Positions 15,660 to 23,015 are shown, numbered from the stretch's first letter. The stretch is DNA of 24,288 bases from Propionibacteriaceae bacterium (GCA_003158895.1 PMLO01000083.1:14385-38672), one strand, 5' to 3'. The notes: generated by a model from the letters alone, not told the origin. Numbers and translations: made by a program.

Positions 15660-16637
15660 GCTAGGGCCTCGCGCGTCCTGAGAGGGCTGAGCGTAGCCGT
15701 CGTACTGCTCTTGGTAGCCGCCTGCTCTGCCAGCGCGGCCGGTGGGCATGGTACGCAACCGACCCCGACCCCGATCCCGACCCCGGCCGCCTCGAGTGCG
15801 AGGAACTGCGTCTCGGCGCCCAGCGCGTGCGGGTACCCCGACGCCACCACGACCGGAGTACACGACCGCGCAGCGTTGAAGCGGGTACCGCGTGACCTGA
15901 CCAGCGGGCCCGGGTGGACGTGGGACCCCCGCGGCTGGCTGCAGGTGACGGCGAGCGGGGCGATCGTCGAGAACCTCGAGGTGAGCGGTCCCATCGAGGT
16001 CGCCGGTGCGAATGTCACTGTCCGCAACAACGTCATCGTGGCAACCGGCGAGACATGGGGAGTCGGCCTTCGGCACACCACAAACGTCACTGTGAAGGGC
16101 AACACGATCGGGGGCGTCGGGCTCACCCCGCGGCTGCTGGCCGGTGTCAAGGACATCTACGGCGACGCGGTGAGCACGACCGTCGTCGGCAACGACATCT
16201 CCGGTACGAGCACCGGGATCCAAATGGGGGCCGGCGTCATCCGCGACAACTACATCCACGACATGGGCATGATCGCCGGCGACCACGTGAACGGGATCAT
16301 GTCGAACGGGTCGACCACTTCTCTGGTGATCGAGCACAACACCGTGCTGAACCAGTTGGGGCAGACAGACGCGATCGCACTGTTCCAGGACTTCGGGCTG
16401 GAAGCCAACCGGCAGATCACGGACAACCTGTTCGCGGGGGGCGACTACACGGTGTATGCCGGCGGCTCGGGGAAGTTCGGCGTCAGCCACGACATCGTCA
16501 TCACCGACAACCGGTTCTCCAGGATCTACTTCCCTCAAGCCGGGTTCTACGGGCCGTTCACGTACTTCGACAGTCAAGGTACGGGCAACGTGTGGGAGCG
16601 CAACATCTGGGACGATGACGGCTCGCCCGTCGACTGA
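15606..16637 (+). CDS. Putative lipoprotein with right-handed parallel beta-helix domain
   Basis: The product from GTG 15606 is 343 aa. It has an n-region with several Arg, a hydrophobic stretch (LSVAVVLLLVAAC) and a lipobox VAAC at Cys40, followed by a Pro/Thr linker (TPTPIPTPA). This indicates an outer-surface lipoprotein. From about residue 55 the sequence carries the family motifs CGYPDATTTGV and TSGPGWTWDPRGWLQ, then repeating N-x-I/V rungs (VTVRNNVIVATG, VTVKGNTIGG, VIRDNYIHDMG, LVIEHNTVLNQ, QITDNLFAGGDY) of a pectate-lyase-like beta-helix. It is clearly homologous to the protein at 18370. The catalytic function is not known: polysaccharide lyase, hydrolase, epimerase or binding protein are all possible. 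The start is uncertain, since no ATG, GTG or TTG lies closer to the signal peptide and no good ribosome-binding site is seen. A CTG at 15678 would give an ideal short signal peptide. Confidence 0.78.
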   Translation: MCGNHDADWTRAAGHGRHARASRVLRGLSVAVVLLLVAACSASAAGGHGTQPTPTPIPTPAASSARNCVSAPSACGYPDATTTGVHDRAALKRVPRDLTSGPGWTWDPRGWLQVTASGAIVENLEVSGPIEVAGANVTVRNNVIVATGETWGVGLRHTTNVTVKGNTIGGVGLTPRLLAGVKDIYGDAVSTTVVGNDISGTSTGIQMGAGVIRDNYIHDMGMIAGDHVNGIMSNGSTTSLVIEHNTVLNQLGQTDAIALFQDFGLEANRQITDNLFAGGDYTVYAGGSGKFGVSHDIVITDNRFSRIYFPQAGFYGPFTYFDSQGTGNVWERNIWDDDGSPVD

Positions 16638-16816
16638 GCATCTGGCCCGGATTCCCCGTCTGACCTAGCCACGCCACGTCGGCGTCGCGAGTCAGGCCTT
16701 GGCGGTGGGCGCTGCGAGAGAGCGAGGTCCCATCGCTCGCTCAGCCTCCCCGACACGCCCGACTGTGAGAGTCTCCTCAGGCTTTTTCGCGATGCGCCTC
16801 AGACGGGTTACCCTAT

Positions 16817-16842
16817 CTGTGATTCTCCTGAAGATTCTCAGG
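16817..16842. promoter_or_regulatory. Putative operator shared with 18305-18330
   Basis: CTGTGATT (16817-16824), two bases, then the imperfect inverted repeat CCTGAAGATTCTCAGG (16827-16842) lies about 85 nt before the 16927 start. The same order and spacing occur before the 18370 gene. A related block, CTGTGAGAGTCTCCTCAGG, sits at 16763-16781. The rest of the 16638-16926 gap holds a weak imperfect hairpin near 16714-16742 and no gene that I can support. Confidence 0.45.
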
Positions 16843-16926
16843 TCGCTTCCAGGCGCCAACTCGAAGTCGTCGCGGACGCACAAGTAAATACTCCCATCTC
16901 GACCCCAAGCGAGAGGTAGTTCTCCG

Positions 16927-18240
16927 ATGAGCAGATTTGGCCGCGCCCCCACCCCGCGGGCCGCCCGAGTAGTTGTCGCGACCGTCGTCGTGCTCGGCGC
17001 CAGTGGGCTCGTCACCGTGTCGGCACTCAATGCCACCGCAGGAACACTCGACGCGCGCTGGCGAACCGACGCACCGATCTCCGCGCTCGCCGGTCGTGAT
17101 GCACATGCCGTCGAACTCGGCGCTCACCTGCGCCGAGGCCCCGCCGCCACGCCGACAAAGACGTCTACGGCACAGGTCACGACGACCACGCCGAGCAGTA
17201 CACCCGTGAGCACGTCTGCGACATCGGCCGCACCCACCGCCTCGGCCTCACCGACAGCTGGTGGCGCACCCTCGGTCACCGCCGCCGCAGGCGTCGCCAC
17301 TCCCACGAACAAGACGACGAAGGCCAGCAGCAAGGCACCCGCCGCAGCGTGCGGGACATCAGCAGTGTGGAGCAACCTGGTCGGCTGCGGATGGCCCGGA
17401 TCGGCGAACACGGGCTACCCGGACGGGCAAGTCTTTGCAAAGACCGTGACCGGCGGGCTGACGATCTCGGTCGACGGCACCGTGATCGACGGCTACAAGA
17501 TCAGCGGCGGAGTCACCGTTGAGGCCAAGAACGTCGTGATCCGCAACAGCTGGATCACCAACAGCGCGGGCGGTGTGAGCGGCACCGGCGTGGTGGCGAT
17601 CATGGAGGGTGCGAGCGCCACCATCGACCACTCACTCCTCGACGGCCTGAACGCCACCCATACATGCATCTGGCATGAGGGTGCCTCGATGGTCGCCACG
17701 GCCAACGAGTGCACCGAGGTCAACGACGGCATCTTCTCTTGGGCGACGACGCCCGGCGCCGACGGGACCGGAGACAACTTCGTCATCGCCGACAACTGGC
17801 TCCACAACTTCACGATCGACGCAGCGAACGGTCACGTGGACGGCTACCAGACCGAGGGCGCCAAGAACGGCGTGATCCGGCACAACACCTTCGACGTCTC
17901 GCAGGACCAGACGTCAGCCATCGCGATTTGGGACAGCCGCAAGAACGCGTCGAACATCGCCGTGAGCGACAACCTGATCCAAGGTGGCGGCTTCTCGATC
18001 TACGCCGAGGACTACAGCCCTTCCGAGAGCAGCCCCGCCGGCGGCTACACCGTGACGAACATCACGTTCACCAACAACCGGTTCTCCAACTCCCGCTACG
18101 CATGCGTGGGCAACTACGGCGTCTGGTACACCCGCGGCGCCCCCTCAGACGGATGGCACCGAAGCGGCAACGTGCTGCTTGAGACCGGACAGAACCTCGA
18201 CAGCAACAACCCCATCGTCAATGGATGGGAGTGCCGCTGA
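16927..18240 (+). CDS. Exported right-handed beta-helix protein
   Basis: A 437-aa protein starting at ATG 16927 with GAGAGG about 10 nt upstream. The N-terminus (MSRFGRAPTPRAARVVVATVVVLGASGLVTV) is a signal peptide or membrane anchor with a basic start. Residues about 70-140 form a Thr/Ser/Ala/Pro-rich linker, probably spanning the wall. The rest (about 142-437) begins with CGTSAVWSNLVGCGWPGSANTGYP and continues as beta-helix rungs such as VTVEAKNVVIRNSWI, NFVIADNWLHNF, NGVIRHNTFDVS and IAVSDNLIQGGG. A GHVDGYQTEGA segment parallels GDHVNG/GDHTNG in its two neighbours and may be part of a shared site. It is more diverged than the pair at 15606 and 18370. A family relationship to pectate-lyase-like proteins is supported by the repeats; enzymatic activity is only inferred. 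A hairpin at 18271 likely ends its transcript. Confidence 0.82.
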   Translation: MSRFGRAPTPRAARVVVATVVVLGASGLVTVSALNATAGTLDARWRTDAPISALAGRDAHAVELGAHLRRGPAATPTKTSTAQVTTTTPSSTPVSTSATSAAPTASASPTAGGAPSVTAAAGVATPTNKTTKASSKAPAAACGTSAVWSNLVGCGWPGSANTGYPDGQVFAKTVTGGLTISVDGTVIDGYKISGGVTVEAKNVVIRNSWITNSAGGVSGTGVVAIMEGASATIDHSLLDGLNATHTCIWHEGASMVATANECTEVNDGIFSWATTPGADGTGDNFVIADNWLHNFTIDAANGHVDGYQTEGAKNGVIRHNTFDVSQDQTSAIAIWDSRKNASNIAVSDNLIQGGGFSIYAEDYSPSESSPAGGYTVTNITFTNNRFSNSRYACVGNYGVWYTRGAPSDGWHRSGNVLLETGQNLDSNNPIVNGWECR

Positions 18241-18270
18241 TGATTCCCGCCGCAAGCCGATCCAGCGGAA

Positions 18271-18286
18271 GTCTGCCGAGGCAGAC
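18271..18286 (+). terminator. Short hairpin after the 16927 gene
   Basis: GTCTGC (18271-18276), a CGAG loop and GCAGAC (18281-18286) make a compact stem-loop 30 nt after the stop at 18240, with TTTT eight bases later. It is a plausible intrinsic terminator ahead of the separate upstream region of the 18370 gene. Confidence 0.5.
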
Positions 18287-18304
18287 CGCCCGAGTTTTGA
18301 CTCC

Positions 18305-18330
18305 CTGTGATTTGCCTGAGATACTCTCAG
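18305..18330. promoter_or_regulatory. Putative operator shared with 16817-16842
   Basis: CTGTGATT (18305-18312), two bases, then CCTGAGATACTCTCAG (18315-18330). The core CTGAGA-TAC-TCTCAG is a perfect 6-bp inverted repeat. It lies about 40 nt before ATG 18370. A TAATCT immediately follows (18331-18336) and could be the -10 element, so a protein bound here would overlap the promoter. Confidence 0.5.
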
Positions 18331-18369
18331 TAATCTATCAGTTTTCACCCTTCGAGAGGTAGTTTCTCC

Positions 18370-19716
18370 ATGACCAGAGCTCGGCATTCCCTGCCGCCGC
18401 GGGCATCGGCTCGCATGGCTCTCGTGACCGTCGTCGCGTTCGGCGCCACCGCCGCCACTACCCTCACGTACGGCGTATCCAACGCCTTCGCCGCCGACGG
18501 CTGGCACTCGTGGCCTCATTGGGCGAACTCCGCCTTCTCCAACGCAAGCTCTGGCCGCTCTTCCTCAGCAGCCGCTACCGCCGACGCGGGCAACTCCACC
18601 TCGGGCACGAGCTCGTCGGGGATCCCCACTCCCCGCGCCATCAAGGCCGGGCACAGCGTGTGGCCGGGCGCCAACCAGGTCTCCACCACACCGGCAGCCT
18701 CCAGCGCTACGGCGGCACCCACGATGGCAACCACGCTTCCGCAGGCCACCACCCCTGCTGTCTCGGGCATGGCCACCCGCGCGACGCCTGCCGCTGTGAC
18801 GACCAAGGCCAGCACCAAGACGGCCGCCGCAACGAACCCAGCGGCACCCAGCACGACCGCGTCGTCCTCGTCGGCGGGCAAGACCAACTGCGCGAGCCAG
18901 CCCAGCCGCTGCGGCTACCCCGACTCGACCAACACCGGTATTCCGGCAGGAACTCAGCTCCAGCGGGTCCCGCAGGACACCACATCCGGCCCGGGATGGG
19001 TGTGGGACAGCCGCGGTTGGGTGCAAGCCTCGTCCGGGGCAGTCGTCAAGAACCTCATCGTGTCGGGCTCGATCAACGTCGCCGGATCGAACGTCACGGT
19101 CACCAACACACGAATCCTGGTGGGCGGTGAGAGCTGGGGCGTCGGCCTCCAGCACGCGACCAACGCTGTGATCTCCAACAACGAGATCGGCATCGCGGGC
19201 GGGAGCCCACGACTCATGACAGGCGTCAAGGACATCTACGGAGACTCCAACGGCACTCAGGTGCTGCACAACAACATCGTCAACACTGGCACCGGAGTCC
19301 AGGTCTTCGGCGGCGTGATCGCCGACAACTACATCCACGACATGGGCTATGTGTCAGGTGACCACACCAACGGAACCACCTCCAACGGATCCACGACGAT
19401 GCTCACCATCCGCCACAACACGGTCTTCAACCAGATCGACCAGACGGATGCGATCAGCCTGTTCCAGGACTTCGGCGTCGAGGGCAATCGGCTCATCACC
19501 GACAATCTGATCGCTGGGGGCGACTACGCCATCTACGGCGGCGCCGGCTCCATGGGCAAGAGCTTCAACATCCAGATCACCAACAACCGGATCTCGAAGA
19601 TGTACTTCGCCCAGGGTGGTTACTACGGCGCCATCGCGGAGTTCGACTCAAGTGGGTCGGGCAATGCCGCCAGCGGTAACTACTGGGACGGCGATCTCTC
19701 ACCGATCAACGCCTAG
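18370..19716 (+). CDS. Secreted right-handed beta-helix protein, paralogue of the 15606 lipoprotein
   Basis: A 448-aa protein from ATG 18370, preceded by CGAGAGGTAGTTTCTCC, nearly the same leader as the 16927 gene. The signal peptide ends at about AFA-A (residue 41). Residues about 43-175 are a long Ser/Thr/Ala/Pro-rich linker. The beta-helix domain (about 178-448) starts with CGYPDSTNTGIP and TSGPGWVWDSRGWVQ, then shows rungs NVTVTNTRILVGG, AVISNNEIGIAGG, VIADNYIHDMGYVSGDHTNG, LTIRHNTVFNQ and LITDNLIAGGDY. These align almost rung for rung with the lipoprotein at 15606, but here there is no lipobox, so this copy is released or wall-associated. The function is unknown; its location among polymer-assembly genes suggests action on the exported polysaccharide. 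A large bidirectional hairpin follows at 19787. Confidence 0.83.
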   Translation: MTRARHSLPPRASARMALVTVVAFGATAATTLTYGVSNAFAADGWHSWPHWANSAFSNASSGRSSSAAATADAGNSTSGTSSSGIPTPRAIKAGHSVWPGANQVSTTPAASSATAAPTMATTLPQATTPAVSGMATRATPAAVTTKASTKTAAATNPAAPSTTASSSSAGKTNCASQPSRCGYPDSTNTGIPAGTQLQRVPQDTTSGPGWVWDSRGWVQASSGAVVKNLIVSGSINVAGSNVTVTNTRILVGGESWGVGLQHATNAVISNNEIGIAGGSPRLMTGVKDIYGDSNGTQVLHNNIVNTGTGVQVFGGVIADNYIHDMGYVSGDHTNGTTSNGSTTMLTIRHNTVFNQIDQTDAISLFQDFGVEGNRLITDNLIAGGDYAIYGGAGSMGKSFNIQITNNRISKMYFAQGGYYGAIAEFDSSGSGNAASGNYWDGDLSPINA

Positions 19717-19786
19717 TCACTCGTCGGCCGACGCGCGAGGGTTCGCTCGAGCCCGAGCGCGTTCGTCGGTGGTGAGACATCGGAAC

Positions 19787-19825
19787 GCGCCCCCGCGTCG
19801 TGCACAGCCACGACAGCGGGGGCGC
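19787..19825. terminator. Large GC-rich hairpin, likely bidirectional terminator
   Basis: GCGCCCCCGCGTCGTG (19787-19802) pairs with CACGAC plus GCGGGGGCGC (19809-19814 and 19816-19825), leaving a 6-nt loop and a single bulged A. The stem is about 16 bp and extremely stable. It lies between the convergent 18370 (+) and 19860 (-) genes and can serve both strands. Confidence 0.75.
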
Positions 19826-19859
19826 CTCTGTCAGGACCTCCGCGACCCACGGAGAAGCG

Positions 19860-20747
19860 TCAACGAGGGATCAGGGAACGGCTGCACCCCAGCTGACTGG
19901 GCCGGGTCTCCGGGCGCAGCAGGCCCCTGACCGCAGCCCGGGACTCTCGCCGGCCCCGCGCCACCCACGACAACTCGGACAGCACATTGACCGCCCAGTA
20001 GACATAGCCGGCCGACCGTGAATGCCGTCGCGCGTACAGCCGTACGCGGTTGACCGCCTGCATGACATGGGTGGTATCGCTTCGTCCTGAACCTCCACCG
20101 GCATGGGTCACGACTGCCGTCGGTACGTAGCGTGTCCTCCATCCGGCATCTCGGGCGCGCAGGCAGAAGTCCGTCTCCTCCGAGTAGAGGAAGAACGACT
20201 CGTCCCACGGACCGATGGCCTGGTAGCAGGCCCGGCTGAACATGAGGGCTGCACCCAGCGCCCAGTCCGCGTCCCGCGCGGTCGCGTACGCCTCATCGCC
20301 GGCCACGTATTCGCTGAACAGCCCGATGCCCGTCCAATTCAGGCCGATCGCCCGGAGGATCGACGGCTCCCGTCGTAGCGAGTTCTGGCGTCGTCCGTCA
20401 TCGTCCACGACGCGTGGGACTGTCATGCCCACCCCGGGTTCGTCGAGGGTCTTCGCCAGCTCGGCGACCAGGTCGCGACCGGCGGTGAGGTCGGGGTTGA
20501 GGACGAGGTACGCGTCGGCATCGGGGGCGGCTCGAACACCTTGGTTGATCCCGCCGGAGTAGCCGACATTGGTCGAGCGTACGAGTCGAACGCCCTCACG
20601 GCTCTCGACGACCTCGATGGTCGAGTCGGTGGACCCGTTGTCGACCACAACGATCGTGTCAGCCCCGCTGCCGACGAGGGAATCGAGCAGATCACCGACG
20701 CACGACTCGCTGTTGTACGTGACGATGATGATCGACACACGCCGCAT
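19860..20747 (-). CDS. GT2-family glycosyltransferase, rhamnosyltransferase-like (WbbL/RfbF type)
   Basis: A 295-aa GT-A fold enzyme. The start ATG 20747 puts VSIIIVTYNSESCVGDLL at the N-terminus, as usual for the family; the open frame upstream to 21002 is only antisense to the polymerase gene. Landmarks are VVVDNGSTDSTIEVV at about 33-47, NVGYSGGINQGV near 60-71, LVLNPDL at 81-87 in the DXD position, and the family-typical DWALGAALMFSR, then GPWDESFFLYSEETDFCLRARDAGW. These match the WbbL/RfbF-type rhamnosyltransferase group, though other sugars are possible. A TATTGT 8 nt before the ATG and the absence of a ribosome-binding site suggest a leaderless transcript of its own, downstream of the polymerase gene. 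It probably acts on the lipid-linked glycan in the cytoplasm. Confidence 0.87.
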   Translation of the reverse strand: MRRVSIIIVTYNSESCVGDLLDSLVGSGADTIVVVDNGSTDSTIEVVESREGVRLVRSTNVGYSGGINQGVRAAPDADAYLVLNPDLTAGRDLVAELAKTLDEPGVGMTVPRVVDDDGRRQNSLRREPSILRAIGLNWTGIGLFSEYVAGDEAYATARDADWALGAALMFSRACYQAIGPWDESFFLYSEETDFCLRARDAGWRTRYVPTAVVTHAGGGSGRSDTTHVMQAVNRVRLYARRHSRSAGYVYWAVNVLSELSWVARGRRESRAAVRGLLRPETRPSQLGCSRSLIPR

Positions 20748-20761
20748 GCCGTCACACAATA
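20748..20761 (-). promoter_or_regulatory. Putative -10 element of a leaderless promoter
   Basis: On the - strand TATTGT (20761-20756) is followed by 8 nt and ATG 20747. It matches TAnnnT with the spacing expected if transcription starts at the initiation codon. No -35 box is evident. The other 75 nt up to the polymerase stop at 20837 show nothing else. Confidence 0.45.
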
Positions 20762-20836
20762 GTGCACACGTCACCGGAGCCCGACGCCTCGAGGAGTGGC
20801 CTACGTCGATCCTCCTCGGGAGACGACGAGACGCCG

Positions 20837-22198
20837 CTAGCCAGTCATCACTGCCGGACGTGCCTCGAGTAAAGACGGCGAGGTCTGCCTCGCCAGTCGG
20901 ATGTAAGCGCCGCTCATCCCGAGCAGCACGAACCACACACTCGGCATCATGGGGAACCCGAAACCATCGAAGAAGGCCAGACCGACCCCGCCCACCACAC
21001 ACGAGGACAGCAAGGCGGCCCCGACGAGCCTCTGCGGGGACCCCGGCTCGCTCCTGCGGATCACTCGAGCATCCCCGACCACCGGCACGCCCCAGAGCAG
21101 GATCATGGAGACGAAGCCCACGACGCCGGTCTCCACCAGGCCCAGAAGGTACTGATCGTCAAAGATGCGGTAGCGGGGCAGGAAGGTCCCGAACCCGCGT
21201 CCAAGAATCGGGGTGCGACCGAAGTAGTCGGCAGCGACCGAGAAACTGTCGACTCGTGAGGCGATGCTCGAGTCGAGCGTGGCGACCCCGTTGAAGAGAC
21301 TCAGGATCGTCCCGACCATTCCCGGCACCGTGACGAATACGAAGGTCGCGAGCGCTGCCGTGGCGATCCCGCCCACGAACCGTTGCGCCGGCTTGAGAGC
21401 GGGCCAGAGGAGGACGAGTCCGACAGCCAGCCCGATCAAGGTCGATCTCGACGAGGACAGCGCTCCAGCGATCGCAGTCAAGAGCGCGGGAATCCACGTG
21501 AGCCATCGCCAGTGCGTCCTGACGGGGCCGAGCATCCCGTACACGATGGTCAGCGGGAGCAGCATCGCGATGACCGCCCCGAACTCGATCGGATGAATCG
21601 ACGTGGAGAAGGGGCGGTAGAAGCCTCCCCTCTCGAAGCTGGAGTAGATGGGAGTGTTCACCACAAGGCCAGGGATGGACAGGCGGTCGACCCATGCTTG
21701 GCCTGTCAGGAACTGCACCAGTCCGAAGCTGGAGAAGGCCGCGCTGAGGATGGCGAGCCGAGCGAGAAGGGTCCGCAACCGTGCGAACGTCGTTACCCCG
21801 TCAGAGGTGAGGAGCAGGCCGCCGAGCCAGCTCGTCAGGATGAGCAGCGAGCCCAGAGAGAGGTTGAGTTCGACCGGATCGGTGGGCCTGGCCGAGGCGA
21901 GGCCGTACGAGGCGAGGGCGACCATGCCGAACCCGATCGCGGCCACGTTCACCGCCGCGGTTCTCCGGCGCTCGGCCAGGCGCAGCCGATGCCAGAACCA
22001 GTAGCCGAACAGCAGAACGCCAATCAGGGTGGCCGGCGCTCCGACCTCGCCCAGAGGTCCTATCACCAACTGGGATGGCAGGCCCAGTCGAATCACCAGG
22101 GCAACGGTCACGAGCGTCACGGCGTCGGCCCCTCGGCCTGTCACGGACCTGCGCTTCGCGCCAGGTTCGGCGTCAGCGGGAGGTGTTGTCCGGGGCAT
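20837..22198 (-). CDS. O-antigen polymerase/ligase-family membrane protein (Wzy-like)
   Basis: A 453-aa polytopic membrane protein with about 10-12 predicted hydrophobic helices. A long extracytoplasmic segment (about residues 165-205, containing RLSIPGLVVNTPIYSSFERGG and FYRPFSTSIHPIEFG) is followed by ALSSSRSTLIGLAVGLVLL and GRTPILGRGFGTFLPRYRIFDDQYLLGLVETGVVGF. The SSSRS stretch and the GxGFGTF...DxxYLxxLxExGxxG pattern are typical of the Wzy_C/O-antigen ligase family. In a Wzx/Wzy pathway it would polymerise flipped repeat units on the outer face of the membrane. Its ATG lies inside the 3' end of the Wzz-like gene (26-bp overlap), so the two are translationally coupled. The pairing of polymerase with chain-length regulator supports the polymerase reading over ligase. 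Confidence 0.87.
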   Translation of the reverse strand: MPRTTPPADAEPGAKRRSVTGRGADAVTLVTVALVIRLGLPSQLVIGPLGEVGAPATLIGVLLFGYWFWHRLRLAERRRTAAVNVAAIGFGMVALASYGLASARPTDPVELNLSLGSLLILTSWLGGLLLTSDGVTTFARLRTLLARLAILSAAFSSFGLVQFLTGQAWVDRLSIPGLVVNTPIYSSFERGGFYRPFSTSIHPIEFGAVIAMLLPLTIVYGMLGPVRTHWRWLTWIPALLTAIAGALSSSRSTLIGLAVGLVLLWPALKPAQRFVGGIATAALATFVFVTVPGMVGTILSLFNGVATLDSSIASRVDSFSVAADYFGRTPILGRGFGTFLPRYRIFDDQYLLGLVETGVVGFVSMILLWGVPVVGDARVIRRSEPGSPQRLVGAALLSSCVVGGVGLAFFDGFGFPMMPSVWFVLLGMSGAYIRLARQTSPSLLEARPAVMTG

Positions 22199-22958
22199 CT
22201 GCCAGCTCTTCCTCCAGCTCTTCCTCCAGCTCGGGGCTGTCGGCGGGACTCGCGATCAGGGGCGGAGCGTCTGTCGCCTCGTCGTCGTCATCGACGATGT
22301 CGGGTGAATCCTGCTCCAGCGTGCGTTCGTACCGCACGGGGCGCCTCGCCGCGAAACGTCGCGAACGACGGATCCGGTTGGCGTCCCAGAGCGCTGCCAC
22401 GACGAGGGTCAGAGCCACCCCAAGGCCGGCCGCGACGACCGCCGAACGCAACCGGTTCTTGCCGACCTCCTGCGCCTGCGTGTCGAGGGTCACCACCATC
22501 GACGTGATCCGGTCAGCCTTCGCCACGCCGAGTGCCGACTGGATGTCGTCAAGACGCTGCGGCGCACGGGAGACGAGGATGTCGCGGATGTTGAGGGCGG
22601 TGCCGGGAGAGCTGTCCTTGACGTCGATCAAGAGCAGAGGGCTACTGGTACGCGGGTCGGCCTGGACTGTGTCGGTCTCATCCTTGCTGATCGCCTGGAG
22701 TTCCAGCTGCGTCGCCTGGTCGGTCAGGGCCACCCCGATGAGGTCGACGACCTGACCCAGCCCTCCGAGTCGGAGGTACGGGTTCGCCCCATCTATTGCC
22801 GACGACGCCGGTGGCAGAAGCAGGATCGTCGCGGTGACTTCGTAGGTCGGCTTCGTCACTACGTACGCAACTCCGGTGAGACCGACCGTGAGCAGGAAAC
22901 CAACGACCACGAGTAGCCACCTCCGGCGCAGAACGCCGAAAAAGTCCATGATGGGCAT
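22173..22958 (-). CDS. Wzz-like chain-length determinant / polysaccharide co-polymerase
   Basis: A 261-aa protein with two membrane helices (about residues 14-33, LLVVVGFLLTVGLTGVAYVV, and about 170-188, VVAAGLGVALTLVVAALWD) flanking an extracytoplasmic domain. This is the Wzz/PCP topology. The N-terminal LRRRW followed by a membrane helix and YEVTATILLLPPAS is characteristic. No tyrosine-kinase domain is attached. The cytoplasmic tail is very acidic (DDDDEATD, then EEELEEELEE) and is partly encoded by a 12-bp tandem repeat at 22203-22226. ATG 22958 is used; ATG 22949 is an alternative three codons in. It is upstream of and overlaps the Wzy-like gene, and is divergent from a second Wzz-like gene across a 128-bp gap. 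The likely role is setting polymer length with the polymerase. Confidence 0.82.
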   Translation of the reverse strand: MPIMDFFGVLRRRWLLVVVGFLLTVGLTGVAYVVTKPTYEVTATILLLPPASSAIDGANPYLRLGGLGQVVDLIGVALTDQATQLELQAISKDETDTVQADPRTSSPLLLIDVKDSSPGTALNIRDILVSRAPQRLDDIQSALGVAKADRITSMVVTLDTQAQEVGKNRLRSAVVAAGLGVALTLVVAALWDANRIRRSRRFAARRPVRYERTLEQDSPDIVDDDDEATDAPPLIASPADSPELEEELEEELADAPDNTSR

Positions 22959-23015
22959 CGGCGGCGCTCTCTTCCGTGTCGGTCACTAACTGAGCAAGTC
23001 ACTCGTTCCGGCCCC

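Noticed and set aside
15660..16577. Long - strand frame extending the GT2 upstream
   Set aside because: Antisense to the beta-helix domain; the GT2 fold begins right after ATG 15659.
20748..21002. N-terminal extension of the 19860 GT2
   Set aside because: It overlaps the polymerase 3' end and lacks conservation; the GT2 core starts two codons after ATG 20747.
21383..22507. Long + strand frame opposite the Wzy/Wzz-like genes
   Set aside because: Arg/Gly/Glu-rich shadow frame opposite clear membrane proteins.
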